Positions 14,163 through 23,127 of a stretch of DNA of 29,137 nt are shown one piece after another. A program made the position numbers and the translations under genes. The notes under the pieces were generated by a model. The model was given only the letters and a program-made list of their open reading frames with translations, was not told the DNA's origin and made no database searches. This stretch comes from an uncultured Roseburia sp. (GTDB lineage: Bacteria; Bacillota; Clostridia; Lachnospirales; Lachnospiraceae), in NCBI GenBank assembly GCA_945928585.1, contig CAMENQ010000001.1:1-29137 (forward strand), read 5' to 3'. Each line of letters begins with the position of its first letter. Within the stretch, counting starts at the first letter, position 1.

Positions 14163-14312
14163 TTACTCATTTATCTTATGAGATTTATCTTTATTATCCG
14201 TATTATCTTCCTTATCCTTTTTTGATGTTCTTCCATTATCCACAAGCCAGCACCATATACCTGCTGATGCTGCCAATATAAACATTACTGCAACTAAAAT
14301 ATTCTCAACCAT
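14163..14312 (-). CDS. small single-pass membrane protein
   Basis: 49 residues: a membrane helix (ENILVAVMFILAASAGIWCW) followed by a strongly charged tail rich in Lys, Asp and Asn. The frame goes on upstream to 14393, but the ATG at 14312 is preceded by GGAGG at the right distance, so this start is chosen. It lies 68 nt before the Na/Pi remnant and may be co-transcribed. I do not recognise the family. Confidence 0.6.
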   Translation of the reverse strand: MVENILVAVMFILAASAGIWCWLVDNGRTSKKDKEDNTDNKDKSHKINE

Positions 14313-14329
14313 TATATACCTCCATAGAA

Positions 14330-14362
14330 GCATACAGAAATAAGCATACTTTTTCTGTATGC
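14330..14362 (-). promoter_or_regulatory. perfect 11-bp hairpin before the small membrane protein
   Basis: GCATACAGAAA (14330-14340) and TTTCTGTATGC (14352-14362) with an 11-nt loop, ending just before GGAGG. There is no U-run. A leader control element or an operator are both possible. Confidence 0.5.
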
Positions 14363-14419
14363 CATACTTTCTAAAAAATGTGTCTTTAAACAACTAATTG
14401 GGAAAAATTAAGATATAAT

Positions 14420-14824
14420 TCAGATACGTTTTTTTCCATCCGATTTATGAATATAATTTGTTATGAGTTCATTTTGATTTTCACTGCAAAACAGACATAT
14501 TTGTGAACCATTAAAAAGGTTTCCTTCATTTAAAGAAATAATATCTGCACACAGGAAATAAAGAGAGCCTTTAAGTTCCCTCCTCTGTCCTTCATATGCT
14601 CTTAAATGCTGCTGCACTCCTGCATTACAGCTTCTAAGCATCTCTGTAGTGCAAATGCCTGTATCCTTAATTGCACTGTCACCATCTATAATATGGGCAT
14701 TTGTTTTTTCAACAGGTGCGTATTCAAATCCGCAATCTGCCTTTACATCTTCAAAGCACATTCCGGATATTGATACCAATACAGCTATTATAAAGCATAT
14801 AATCCTATACTGTTTAATACGCAC
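14420..14824 (-). CDS. exported hypothetical protein
   Basis: About 134 residues with a signal peptide (KQYRIICFIIAVLVSISGM, then a Cys-containing region), followed by a soluble part with seven or so Cys residues, e.g. GICTTEMLRSCNAG and ICLFCSENQ. It could be an exported, disulfide-bonded protein. The frame opens with a GTG at 14833 that overlaps AAAGGGG; the next GTG, at 14824, is 8 nt after that site and is preferred. I do not recognise the family. Confidence 0.55.
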   Translation of the reverse strand: MRIKQYRIICFIIAVLVSISGMCFEDVKADCGFEYAPVEKTNAHIIDGDSAIKDTGICTTEMLRSCNAGVQQHLRAYEGQRRELKGSLYFLCADIISLNEGNLFNGSQICLFCSENQNELITNYIHKSDGKKRI

Positions 14825-14984
14825 ACTGTTCACCCCTTTTCGATATTATATAATTATATATACCAAATTTATGAAAAAGATTCAATACAATTTATTAAAT
14901 CCTTACACACATCATATACAGCCACCGTAACCTGTCATCGCCACTGAAACCCCCGGTATACAGCAGTCCATCAAAACCACTCTG

Positions 14985-17600
14985 TTATTTATTCTTCATT
15001 TCTTTCACTACCCTGACACCCTGAATTATTAATGTAGGAATCACCGCAAGTCCCGCAATATATAAAACCTGACTACCAGTCAACGGTGACACCATAAACA
15101 GGCTGTGCATAAAAGGTGCCAATATTACAAATGCCAAAAGTGCAGTTCCTGTTACAAACGCTCCAACACTCCACATATTGGTTCCGATTCCGATTTTAAA
15201 AATAGAGAGATTACTTCTGCAGTTAAATCCATGAAACAGTCTGGCAAGTGTTAATGTTGCAAATGCCATTGTGCTTGCAGTACCCGGATTTACAGCTAAT
15301 CCTATATAATACGCCGTTAATGTTACAGTAGCAATAAGCAGACCATATCCGGATAATTTCAACATAAAACCCTTAGTAAACATTCCTGTTTTTGGATTTC
15401 TCGGCTTATTCTTTAACAGCAGTTTATCTGATGGCTCCATTCCTATAGCCAGTGCAGGCAGAGAATCCGTCAGCAGGTTTATAAAGAGAAGATGAACCGG
15501 CTCAAACGGCGTATCCAAAGCCATCAGAGAGCAAAACAGCACTACGAAAATTGCCGCCATATTGCCTGACAATAAAAACTGAATTGCGTTCATAATGTTT
15601 CTATATACGTTTCGGCCATTTAAAACTGCCTTAATAATAGTTGCAAAATTATCATCTGCCAGTATCATTGACGAGGCATCCTTAGATACTTCCGTTCCCG
15701 TAATTCCCATTGCAACACCTATATCTGCTTTTTTTAACGCAGGCGCATCATTTACTCCGTCACCGGTCATTGCTGCAATCTTACCTTTTCTCTGCCATGC
15801 ATCTACAATTCTTATTTTATTTTCCGGAGAAACTCTTGCATATACGGATATATTCTCTAATGAAGCATCAAGCTCATCATCTGACATTTTGTCAAGCTCC
15901 TGACCTGTAACCGACATATCGCCATCATGATATATTCCTATCTGCTTTGCTATGGCCGTAGCCGTAACCTTGTGGTCGCCCGTTATCATTATCGGCTTGA
16001 TTCCTGCACTTATGGCTTCTGCTACAGCCTGCATTGATTCCTCTCTTGGCGGATCAATCATTGAAACCAAACCTACGAACGTAAATCCATATTCATTATC
16101 GACAGACAGCACCTCATTTTCATCACATTCCCTGTAAGCAAACGCTAAGACACGGAGTCCGTTCTCAGAAAACTGCTGATTCTGATTAATAATATTTTCT
16201 TTGTCCTGCTCCGTAATGGGACGTATTCCTTCACTTGTAGCAATATTGTCAATCCTGTCAAGCAGTACATCCGTGGCTCCCTTTGTAAATACGGTAGGTA
16301 CGCCATGAACACGAAATTTTGCACTCATCAGTTTTCTGTCGGAATCAAATGGAATTTCTTCCATTCTTGTCATCATACATCTTATATCTTCCTCTGATAC
16401 TCCTGCCTTCGTTAAATCTGTTTTTCTTGCCATGGTTAACAGACATGTTTCTGTCGGATCACCGATAGCCTTTTCATCATTAATTGATGAATCGTTGTTT
16501 AGTATCGCATTGTAAAGCAGATATCTGTGTAACCTTTGTGTTATATCAAGCTCCTCAGGGTTAATACATTTTTCATCTATATATACATGCTTAACAGTCA
16601 TTTTATTTTGTGTCAATGTTCCTGTTTTATCAGAGCATATTACAGAAACACAGCCTAAACTTTCTACTGCCTTTAAATCCTTAATAATAGCATTGTCTGC
16701 CGCCATTTTTCTTGTTCCCATTGCCTGAACAATAGTTACAATTGAGCTTAGTGCCTCCGGAATGGCGGCTACTGCAAGTGCCACTGCAAACATAAGCGAA
16801 TCTAAAACCGGCTCTTTCTGCAAAATACGCAGTCCGAATACAATTACACTTATTACCATAATTATTATTGCAAGCTTTTTGCTGAAATCGTCAAGACTTA
16901 CCTGTAACGGTGTTTTCTTATTTTTTGTATCATTCATTAATGATGCAATTTTTCCCATTTCTGTATTCATTCCGGTGGATGTGACTAAAACATTGGCTCT
17001 GCCATAGGCAACCAGACTACCTGAAAATACCATATTGACTCTGTCGCCAAGGGCAGTCTCACCATTTATGGTTTCATCCTTCTTTTCTACGTTAGTTGAT
17101 TCTCCCGTTAATGAGCTTTCATTGACCTGCAGGGAAAAATTTTCAATAATTCTGCCGTCTGCCACAATCATATCGCCTGCCTCAAGAAGAAGTATATCCC
17201 CCGGAACGATTTCCTTTGAAGCAATTTCTTTTTTCACTCCATCCCTCAATACCTTGGCTTTAGGTGCTGACAATTCCTTTAAGGAATCAAGTGATTTTTC
17301 TGCCTTAACATATTGTACCGTTCCTAAAACTGCATTCAGTATAATAACGGCAAAAATTACAATGGTACTTTCCACATTGCCTGAAACCATTGAAATAACA
17401 GCTGCTATAATCAGGATTATTACCAGCAGATCTGCAAATTGTTCCAGAAATACTTTCATAATACTTTTCTTTCCCTGTTCTTCAATTACATTTTCTCCAT
17501 ACTTTTGTAAATGCAGCTCTGCCTGCTCGCTGCTTAAGCCTTTTCCACTGCCAAATTGTTCTAATAGTTCCTGTTTTGTTAACTGGTAGATTTCTTTCAT
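14985..17600 (-). CDS. P-type cation-transporting ATPase, probable Mn2+ exporter (PacL/YoaB type)
   Basis: A complete 871-residue P2A-type ATPase. An N-terminal cation ATPase domain opens the protein (YQLTKQELLEQFGSGKGLS), then the A-domain TGES loop (NESSLTGES), the ion site IPEALSSIVTIVQAMGT, and the phosphorylation motif CSDKTGTLT (D324). MITGDHKVTATAIA, MTGDGVNDAPALKKADIGVAMG and the C-terminal membrane bundle (LLFINLLTDSLPALAIG) follow. The class is usually labelled Ca2+ ATPase. Here the yybP-ykoY Mn2+ riboswitch upstream argues for Mn2+ (or Mn2+/Ca2+) export, as for Lactococcus YoaB. The frame extends to 17642, but the ATG at 17600 has GGAGG 5 nt upstream. A 180-nt stretch holding a repeat element separates it from the switch. 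Confidence 0.92.
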   Translation of the reverse strand: MKEIYQLTKQELLEQFGSGKGLSSEQAELHLQKYGENVIEEQGKKSIMKVFLEQFADLLVIILIIAAVISMVSGNVESTIVIFAVIILNAVLGTVQYVKAEKSLDSLKELSAPKAKVLRDGVKKEIASKEIVPGDILLLEAGDMIVADGRIIENFSLQVNESSLTGESTNVEKKDETINGETALGDRVNMVFSGSLVAYGRANVLVTSTGMNTEMGKIASLMNDTKNKKTPLQVSLDDFSKKLAIIIMVISVIVFGLRILQKEPVLDSLMFAVALAVAAIPEALSSIVTIVQAMGTRKMAADNAIIKDLKAVESLGCVSVICSDKTGTLTQNKMTVKHVYIDEKCINPEELDITQRLHRYLLYNAILNNDSSINDEKAIGDPTETCLLTMARKTDLTKAGVSEEDIRCMMTRMEEIPFDSDRKLMSAKFRVHGVPTVFTKGATDVLLDRIDNIATSEGIRPITEQDKENIINQNQQFSENGLRVLAFAYRECDENEVLSVDNEYGFTFVGLVSMIDPPREESMQAVAEAISAGIKPIMITGDHKVTATAIAKQIGIYHDGDMSVTGQELDKMSDDELDASLENISVYARVSPENKIRIVDAWQRKGKIAAMTGDGVNDAPALKKADIGVAMGITGTEVSKDASSMILADDNFATIIKAVLNGRNVYRNIMNAIQFLLSGNMAAIFVVLFCSLMALDTPFEPVHLLFINLLTDSLPALAIGMEPSDKLLLKNKPRNPKTGMFTKGFMLKLSGYGLLIATVTLTAYYIGLAVNPGTASTMAFATLTLARLFHGFNCRSNLSIFKIGIGTNMWSVGAFVTGTALLAFVILAPFMHSLFMVSPLTGSQVLYIAGLAVIPTLIIQGVRVVKEMKNK

Positions 17601-17650
17601 ATTGGCCTCCGTTTCTGTGTGTTTATATATTATCTGTTTCAATAAGGGAG

Positions 17651-17694
17651 AAAAGTGATACGTGGCAGGAACTTTAGTTCCTTTGGCACTTTTT
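17651..17694 (-). promoter_or_regulatory. leader hairpin before the P-type ATPase
   Basis: AAAAGTG (17651-17657) and CACTTTTT (17687-17694) enclose an inner perfect palindrome AGGAACT-TT-AGTTCCT (17668-17683). It lies about 50 nt before the ATPase start. It may be part of the repeat insertion or an extra control hairpin. Confidence 0.4.
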
Positions 17695-17696
17695 GA

Positions 17697-17816
17697 GCGT
17701 TGCCGCTTAAGAATTTCCTATAATAAAGCGCCGCAAGGCAGCGGCGCTTATAAATTCGCATTCGCGAATTTTTTGTTGCGCTATTTTACGCTGTTGCTTT
17801 AGGAATTTCCTATTAT
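17697..17816. repeat. dispersed GC-rich hairpin repeat element in the ATPase leader
   Basis: A core hairpin (AAAGCGCCGC at 17725-17734 with GCGGCGCTT at 17741-17749) is followed by AAATTCGCATTCGCGAATT and flanked by direct repeats of GAATTTCCTATxAT type at 17711-17723 and 17802-17815. The core and right flank match the terminator at 5711-5760. The outer repeat matches the 3' end of the DUF368 gene near 12593-12626. Three related copies in 29 kb suggest a REP- or MITE-like family. Confidence 0.6.
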
Positions 17817-17818
17817 AT

Positions 17819-17960
17819 AAAAAACAAGACCTTTTGTGTACATAAAATGTGTACACAAAAAGTCTTGTTCAACCATAGGTTACCCGGCTCCGGTCCTCCA
17901 CGGACGTACTGACGAAGACTGGGACATGCATAGCATGCAACTACTCCCTTTTTGTTGTTA
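17819..17960 (-). promoter_or_regulatory. yybP-ykoY Mn2+ riboswitch with terminator platform
   Basis: Read on the minus strand: AAAAAGGGAGTAG at the 5' side, then CGTCAGTACG, CCGGAGCCGGGTAACCT and GAACAAGACTTTTTG at the 3' side, in the order of the yybP-ykoY (Mn2+) aptamer. P1 is an 8-bp pairing of ACAAAAAG (17948-17955) with CTTTTTGT (17855-17862). That same 3' strand is also in the 5' arm of a 19-bp terminator (17851-17869 with 17823-17841) followed by six U. P1 and terminator exclude each other, so Mn2+ binding should allow read-through into the ATPase: an ON switch. Confidence 0.85.
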
Positions 17961-17963
17961 CAA

Positions 17964-17992
17964 ATGGTAACATATATTTTAGGGGAAGTCAA
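17964..17992 (-). promoter_or_regulatory. candidate promoter of the riboswitch transcript
   Basis: On the minus strand TTGACT (17987-17992), 17 nt and TACCAT (17964-17969). The -35 is good and the -10 weak (four of six). It lies directly after the recQ stop. Confidence 0.45.
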
Positions 17993-18000
17993 TACATTTA

Positions 18001-20262
18001 TTATTCTACTTCTTTCACAAAATGTTTCACAACAAGCCTCTGAATATTTTCAGGATACCTGAGCAGTTCGTATGGCTGTCCACTGCTTGCAACTTTATGA
18101 ACAATTTCTATTCCTTCATCTTCACCCTTTTCAGTCATTGTCTTTATGAAAACACCATTACGATTTTCTTCAAAGGTCAGTCCCTGACTGACAAGAAAAT
18201 CCCATATAGATGCTATAGTCACCTTTTTCACAGACAAAGAGTCACTGATAAGATTTAAATTATCCTTAATTTCAGAAATATAGTACATCTCTCCATATTT
18301 AAACCCTGAAGCCTCCTTTGATGTAATATAAAAATCTTCCTTTTTTTTCTTTTTAGAAGTGGTTCTTATGTCTCTGTCCTGTGCATCTGTCATTTCAATG
18401 GGTTCACTGATTAATACATTTGGATGTTCCTCCTCAAACAAACTGATTTCATCAAGAAACATCTGACCATATTTTTCAAATTTATTTTCACCAACACCAT
18501 TTACATTCAGCATTTCTTCCCTTGTATGCGGTACCTTTACGCACATATCTATCAGTGTCTTATCACTAAATATAATATAAGGCGGCATTGATTCCTCTCT
18601 TGCAATCTGCAGTCTTAACGAACGCAGCTTTTCAAACAGTTCAAAGCCGGCTGATGTAAGGGCATCCGTGCTTCTTGCCTTAAGAGATTTTGTTCTTACC
18701 TTTTCAGGTTCCTTTTCAGTATACATACGAACAATGACCTTTGTTTCAGGATTATGAAGCTTATTCATTTCAGGTCCCATACGCAGTACCCCGTACTTAT
18801 CCTCCGTCTGATACAGATATCCTTCTTCTATCATTTGATTTATGAGAATACGGAGTGTTGCTTCATTGTAATTGTTTAAAGCTCCATATGATTTGTATTC
18901 TGTTGAACCAATTTCCCTTAATTTGGCCCTGTTTGCACCAAGCAATGTTCCTAAGACAACACTGAGACCGTATCTTCCCTTTGTTTCATATACGCAATTT
19001 ATAACCCACTTAGCCTGAGCAGTCATATCTTCTTCCCTATATTCCCTGTGGCAGTTTCCACATGCTCCGCATGGGCCAAGAGTTTTTTCCCCAAAATAAT
19101 CTAAAATATAATTTCTAAGACAGCCTGTCGTTTTGCAATATCCTTCCATGGAATGTAATCTTTTTGCATCTCTCTGGCGAATCAGTTCAACATCTTCCGG
19201 GTTTACGTCTGAAAAATCTTTTCTGTCAAGAAGGAACTTATTAATCATTATATCCTGAAGCGAAAACAAAAGAATACATTGTGACGGCTCTCCGTCTCTT
19301 CCTGCACGTCCTGCCTCCTGATAATAATTTTCCATGCTCTGGGGCATATTGTAGTGAATAACATAACGAACGTTTGATTTATCAATTCCCATACCAAAAG
19401 CATTTGTCGCTACAACTATGGGTGCACGGTCATAAATAAAATCATCCTGATTACGCTTCCTCTCCTCAGTTCCAAGTCCCGCATGATACTTTGTAACCGG
19501 AATCCCCTTACCAGCCAGCAAATCATACACGGTATCCACATTTTTTCTGGTAGCACAATATATTATGCCGCTGTCATTTGGATGCTTTTAAATATAATCA
19601 ACAATATATTCATCCTTTTTCTTAATATTTTCCACTATGTAATAGAGATTTTCCCTGTCAAAGCCTGTCACCACAATCTCAGGATTGTTCAGTCCAAGTG
19701 TGCATATTATATCGGCTTTAACCTCCTCTGTGGCCGTTGCCGTAAATGCACTTATAATCGGTCGCTTTGGAAGCTTTTTTATAAAATCAACTATCTTTAA
19801 GTAGCTTGGTCTGAAATCCTGTCCCCATTGTGAAATACAGTGTGCCTCATCTACAGTAACCATTGAAATTACTGTATTTTCTGCAAAATCCATAAATTCA
19901 CTGCTCTCTAATCTCTCGGGAGCTACATATATGATTTTATAATACCCCTGCCCTGCATAAAAAAGTGCCTGGGAAATCTGCTTTTCTGAAAGAGAGCTGT
20001 TTATATAGGCAGCATGTATGCCTGCCTCATTTAACGCCTTAACCTGATCCTGCATCAGGGAAATAAGAGGAGAAATAACAATGGTAATTCCATCAAGCAT
20101 TAATGACGGCACCTGATAACATATGGATTTTCCGGCACCTGTAGGCATAATTGCCAGAGAATCTCTTCCCGCCATAATTGTATCAATTATACACTCCTGA
20201 CCGGTTCTGAAAGAATCGTATCCGAAATATTTTTTTAAGATTTGTAATGCCTGTTGGTTCAT
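18001..20262 (-). pseudogene. recQ: RecQ DNA helicase interrupted by one in-frame stop
   Basis: A RecQ-type 3'-5' DNA helicase of 754 codons in one frame, broken by a single TAA at 19588-19590 (codon 225). Upstream of the stop: ATP-binding GAGKS (K45) and box VDEAHCISQWGQDF. Downstream: KHPNDSGIIYCATRKNV directly after the TAA, YHAGL, IVVATNAFGMGIDKSNVRYV, YYQEAGRAGRDG, the zinc Cys cluster GPCGACGNC, and an HRDC domain (LFEKLRSLRLQIAREESMPP). Homology runs unbroken across the TAA, so it is a point nonsense change (e.g. AAA, CAA or GAA to TAA) and not a deletion. The ribosome site AAGGAGG... and a promoter (20331-20359) are intact. A sequencing error, or a truncated N-terminal product, remain possible. 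Confidence 0.88.
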
Positions 20263-20330
20263 TCGTATCTCCTTCCTTGTCCTTTTTAAGCTATTTCAAC
20301 CAACTGATAAATAATTTTAAACTGATTTTT

Positions 20331-20359
20331 ATTATACTATAACCCCCACCTGTATTCAA
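20331..20359 (-). promoter_or_regulatory. sigma-A promoter of recQ
   Basis: On the minus strand TTGAAT (20354-20359), a 17-nt spacer and a perfect TATAAT (20331-20336), about 70 nt before the ATG. Confidence 0.65.
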
Positions 20360-20379
20360 ACAAAATATTATTAAATCTC

Positions 20380-20820
20380 CTATGTATCTAATCTCTTTAA
20401 TTCACGAATACTCTTATTTCTGTATACCAAATCGTTTCTGCTCTCAAACCCCATATTTTCCCAAAAACTATTGCCCAATTTATTTTTCTCAAAAACAACC
20501 AGTGCTACTTTATTTATGCCTTCCTGTTCAAGCGCATTTAGTGCTTTATCCACTAATTTTTTACCAATACCCTGCCTTCTGTATGTTTCCAGAACCGCTG
20601 TATGATGAATGAAGCCTCTCCTTCCGTCATGCCCGGACATAATAACTCCAATAATCTTTCCTTCATCCTCTGCAACAAAGCATGTACTTGGATTTCTCTT
20701 TAAATACCTGTCTATTCCTTCTTTGGAATCATCCAGATTATTTTGTCCCATGCCGGGTGTATTAATCCACAGTTCATACACCTGATTATAGTCTGAAATT
20801 GTCATTAAACGTATTTTCAT
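20380..20820 (-). CDS. GNAT family N-acetyltransferase
   Basis: About 146 residues with the GNAT fold. IRLMTISDYNQVYELW opens it, TCFVAEDEGKIIGVIM is strand 4 and the acetyl-CoA loop is ETYRRQGIGKKLVDKAL. FWENMGFESRNDLVYRNK forms the end. The frame continues upstream into the methyltransferase gene, but the ATG at 20820 (MKIRLMT) is preceded by AGAAGG and starts 4 nt after the preceding stop, so it is chosen. The acceptor is unknown; the closest common subgroup is RimI-like single-domain acetyltransferases. Confidence 0.87.
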   Translation of the reverse strand: MKIRLMTISDYNQVYELWINTPGMGQNNLDDSKEGIDRYLKRNPSTCFVAEDEGKIIGVIMSGHDGRRGFIHHTAVLETYRRQGIGKKLVDKALNALEQEGINKVALVVFEKNKLGNSFWENMGFESRNDLVYRNKSIRELKRLDT

Positions 20821-20824
20821 TCTG

Positions 20825-21400
20825 CTACCTTCTTTTTCTGCCAATATATCTGCAAACCTTTTGCTTATAATTAATATATTCCTGACCAAACACTTCCGGT
20901 AAATACTGTTCCTCCTGTAATATTTGCAAATGAAGCATTATCATGGCAAATGCTGAAAACATTAATAATAACCAATTAAAAAACATTAACAGTATTCCTA
21001 AATACACAAGATCAAAGCCAAGAAAAGCAGGATTTCTGCTGAATTTGTAAATCCCACTTGTAACTATCTTAGTTTCATCCTCCTTTGCAATCCCTGCTCT
21101 CCAGCTGTCCTTCATTGTAAAAACCGCCATAATAAAAACCGCATCTCCAACAAAGCCTACTACTGCTCCGGCTATGGCAACCTCAAATGATAGTGGGGTT
21201 ACCATAAAAACACTTATAATTTCCACCAAAACAACTGAATATGTGGCAATTTTCATTACCACTTCAGTATAAAACACTTTATCCTTTTGTTTGCCTTTTG
21301 CAATCTGGTCAGTCTGTATTCCCTTTCTTTTTTGCAAAAGCATCTTACCTATATAAACTGAATAAAATATTAATAATATAACTATACCTGTAACTTTCAT
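20825..21400 (-). CDS. isoprenylcysteine carboxyl methyltransferase-like membrane protein
   Basis: About 191 residues with five or so membrane helices. The C-terminal half shows the ICMT/PEMT pattern: IVTSGIYKFSRNPAFLGFDL, then LHLQILQEEQYLPEVFGQEY and NYKQKVCRYIG. These SAM-dependent enzymes methylate at the membrane; bacterial substrates are mostly unknown. Two ATGs are possible (21412 and 21400); GAGGA lies 7 nt before the one at 21400, which is chosen. It starts directly at the end of the bcp gene (stop 21402) and precedes the GNAT gene, forming an operon. Confidence 0.82.
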   Translation of the reverse strand: MKVTGIVILLIFYSVYIGKMLLQKRKGIQTDQIAKGKQKDKVFYTEVVMKIATYSVVLVEIISVFMVTPLSFEVAIAGAVVGFVGDAVFIMAVFTMKDSWRAGIAKEDETKIVTSGIYKFSRNPAFLGFDLVYLGILLMFFNWLLLMFSAFAMIMLHLQILQEEQYLPEVFGQEYINYKQKVCRYIGRKRR

Positions 21401-21401
21401 A

Positions 21402-21872
21402 TTAATCCTCATCTTCAGGCGTAATTTCCCCTAACATTTTTTCAGGGTCGTCCGCTGCCTTTACCTTATCATTAGCCTTTATAATAATCCCGTTTTCATC
21501 TATAAGATATGTTGTACGTACAACTCCCATTGAAACCTTTCCGTAATTTTTCTTTTCCTTCCATACATCATAAGCCTTTATTGCCTCCAGCTCCGTATCA
21601 GAAAGAATAGTAAATGCAAGACCATATTTCTCCTCAAATTTTTTATGGGAAGCAACTGTATCCTTGCTGATTCCAATAACTACGGCACCTTTTTCCATAA
21701 ACTGCGGATACCGCTCACTGAATCCACATGCCTGCTTTGTACATCCCGGTGTGTTATCCTTTGGATAAAAATATAAAACAATCTTTTTTCCCTTATATTC
21801 CTCTAATGTATGAAGCTTTCCGTTTTGATCCGGTAATTCAAATGATGGTGCTTTAGTTCCTATCTCTAACAT
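21402..21872 (-). CDS. bcp: thioredoxin-dependent thiol peroxidase (Bcp/PrxQ)
   Basis: A 156-residue peroxiredoxin of Bcp size that reduces hydroperoxides with thioredoxin. GTKAPSFELPDQNG opens the protein; the peroxidatic Cys is C44 in PKDNTPGCTKQACGF, with the resolving Cys C49 five residues on, as in PrxQ. GISKDTVASHKKFEEKYGL and RTTYLIDENGII complete the pattern. AGGAGG precedes the ATG. It lies 58 nt after acylphosphatase and is followed at once by the methyltransferase gene. Confidence 0.95.
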   Translation of the reverse strand: MLEIGTKAPSFELPDQNGKLHTLEEYKGKKIVLYFYPKDNTPGCTKQACGFSERYPQFMEKGAVVIGISKDTVASHKKFEEKYGLAFTILSDTELEAIKAYDVWKEKKNYGKVSMGVVRTTYLIDENGIIIKANDKVKAADDPEKMLGEITPEDED

Positions 21873-21930
21873 AATAATCCTCCTTCTGCTATCCTTCCAT
21901 TATTCTTCTGATAGTCTTAAGTTATACTTT

Positions 21931-22203
21931 TTATTTCTCATAAAAATCATATTCCGTTTCCAATGGCATTGATTTTGCATCAAGATTTTCTATCAGCACA
22001 TACTGACGATTTTCCAAAAATAAAATCAGCTCGTCTATTTTTGGCTCCTCTCCCTGTACCTCCATTTCCACTGAACCGTCGTATAAATTTTTTACCCAGC
22101 CTGTAAGCCCAAGCTGCCTTGCTTTATTTACGGCATAATATCTGAAACCGACTCCCTGTACTCTGCCATAGAAGATGATGTGTCTGCGTATTTTATTATC
22201 CAT
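21931..22203 (-). CDS. acyP: acylphosphatase
   Basis: A 90-residue protein of exact family length, which hydrolyses acyl phosphates. The active-site loop is FYGRVQGVGFRYYA (R21), and the catalytic Asn (N39) is in GWVKNLYDGSVEMEVQG. AAGGAAGG lies about 9 nt before the ATG. It is probably in one transcript with bcp downstream. Confidence 0.95.
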   Translation of the reverse strand: MDNKIRRHIIFYGRVQGVGFRYYAVNKARQLGLTGWVKNLYDGSVEMEVQGEEPKIDELILFLENRQYVLIENLDAKSMPLETEYDFYEK

Positions 22204-22273
22204 CTGTACGACCTTCCTTTACTCAATTATTTTCTATATCCTCAACAAATTATTCGGGTTCAGATTATATTCA

Positions 22274-23101
22274 TTAATATGTCTCCCGAAGCCACTTAGC
22301 AACGCCATCATTATTATTAGATTCTATTATCTTTGTTGCAATATCCTTCAATTCCTCATCAGCATTTTCCACTGCATAGGCTTCATCCGATATTTCAAAC
22401 ATATCAATATCATTTTTTCCATCACCAAATGTGACCAGTTTTTTGCATTTTAAAATTTCCTTCAACTCTTTAACAGCGTTGGACTTAGATGCCTTCTTTG
22501 GCATTATTTCCAGCCATTGTTCTCCTGTATAAATATCCCGCTGATATACAACATGATACTTATCCTTATATTTTTTATAAAAAGGCTCCAGTTTCTCCGG
22601 CACATCTATACATGTAATATAAAAAGTATTCCCCTTTATCAATTCTTCCGTGTTACTCACAGTCTTTAAACGTCTGTCTCCTTTTCTAGTTTCCAAAAAC
22701 TGCTGCATTCCTACAGTACACTTTTCCTGTATAAAGGAGAATTTCTCAACTCCGTCTATATATGCATATACAATTGGATAAATCCCGTTTGCAAACAATT
22801 CTTCAAACACATTTGCAATATCATCTTCAAAATAATTGGCTAAAAGAATTTCTTCCGTAACATTATCTACGATAAACGTACCATTATATACAATTAAAGG
22901 AAAATGTGTATTCAGTCCACTCGTAACTTTTTTTGCCGTTACCAGTGACCTTGCCGTTGCATAGGAAAACAGCATGCCTTTGGAGGTTAATTCATTAATT
23001 GTGTCTATTGTAAATTGTGATAAAGTTTCATCGCTTCTTAGTAAAGTTCCGTCTAAGTCTGATACGTATAAAGTATCTGCATTGCTGTTTAAGTATGGCA
23101 T
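22274..23101 (-). CDS. HAD superfamily hydrolase, Cof type
   Basis: A 275-residue phosphatase. Motif I is SDLDGTLLRSDE (nucleophile D15, acid/base D17), with FSYATARS as motif II, KASKSNAVKEL giving the motif III Lys, and VTFGDGKNDIDMFE as motif IV. The large cap between motifs II and III is typical of the Cof/IIB subgroup, which acts on sugar phosphates or flavin precursors. GGAGG precedes the ATG. It lies 26 nt after the GNAT gene, probably the same operon. Confidence 0.92.
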   Translation of the reverse strand: MPYLNSNADTLYVSDLDGTLLRSDETLSQFTIDTINELTSKGMLFSYATARSLVTAKKVTSGLNTHFPLIVYNGTFIVDNVTEEILLANYFEDDIANVFEELFANGIYPIVYAYIDGVEKFSFIQEKCTVGMQQFLETRKGDRRLKTVSNTEELIKGNTFYITCIDVPEKLEPFYKKYKDKYHVVYQRDIYTGEQWLEIMPKKASKSNAVKELKEILKCKKLVTFGDGKNDIDMFEISDEAYAVENADEELKDIATKIIESNNNDGVAKWLRETY

Positions 23102-23127
23102 ATACTAGCCTCCGTCCTTATTTCTTT

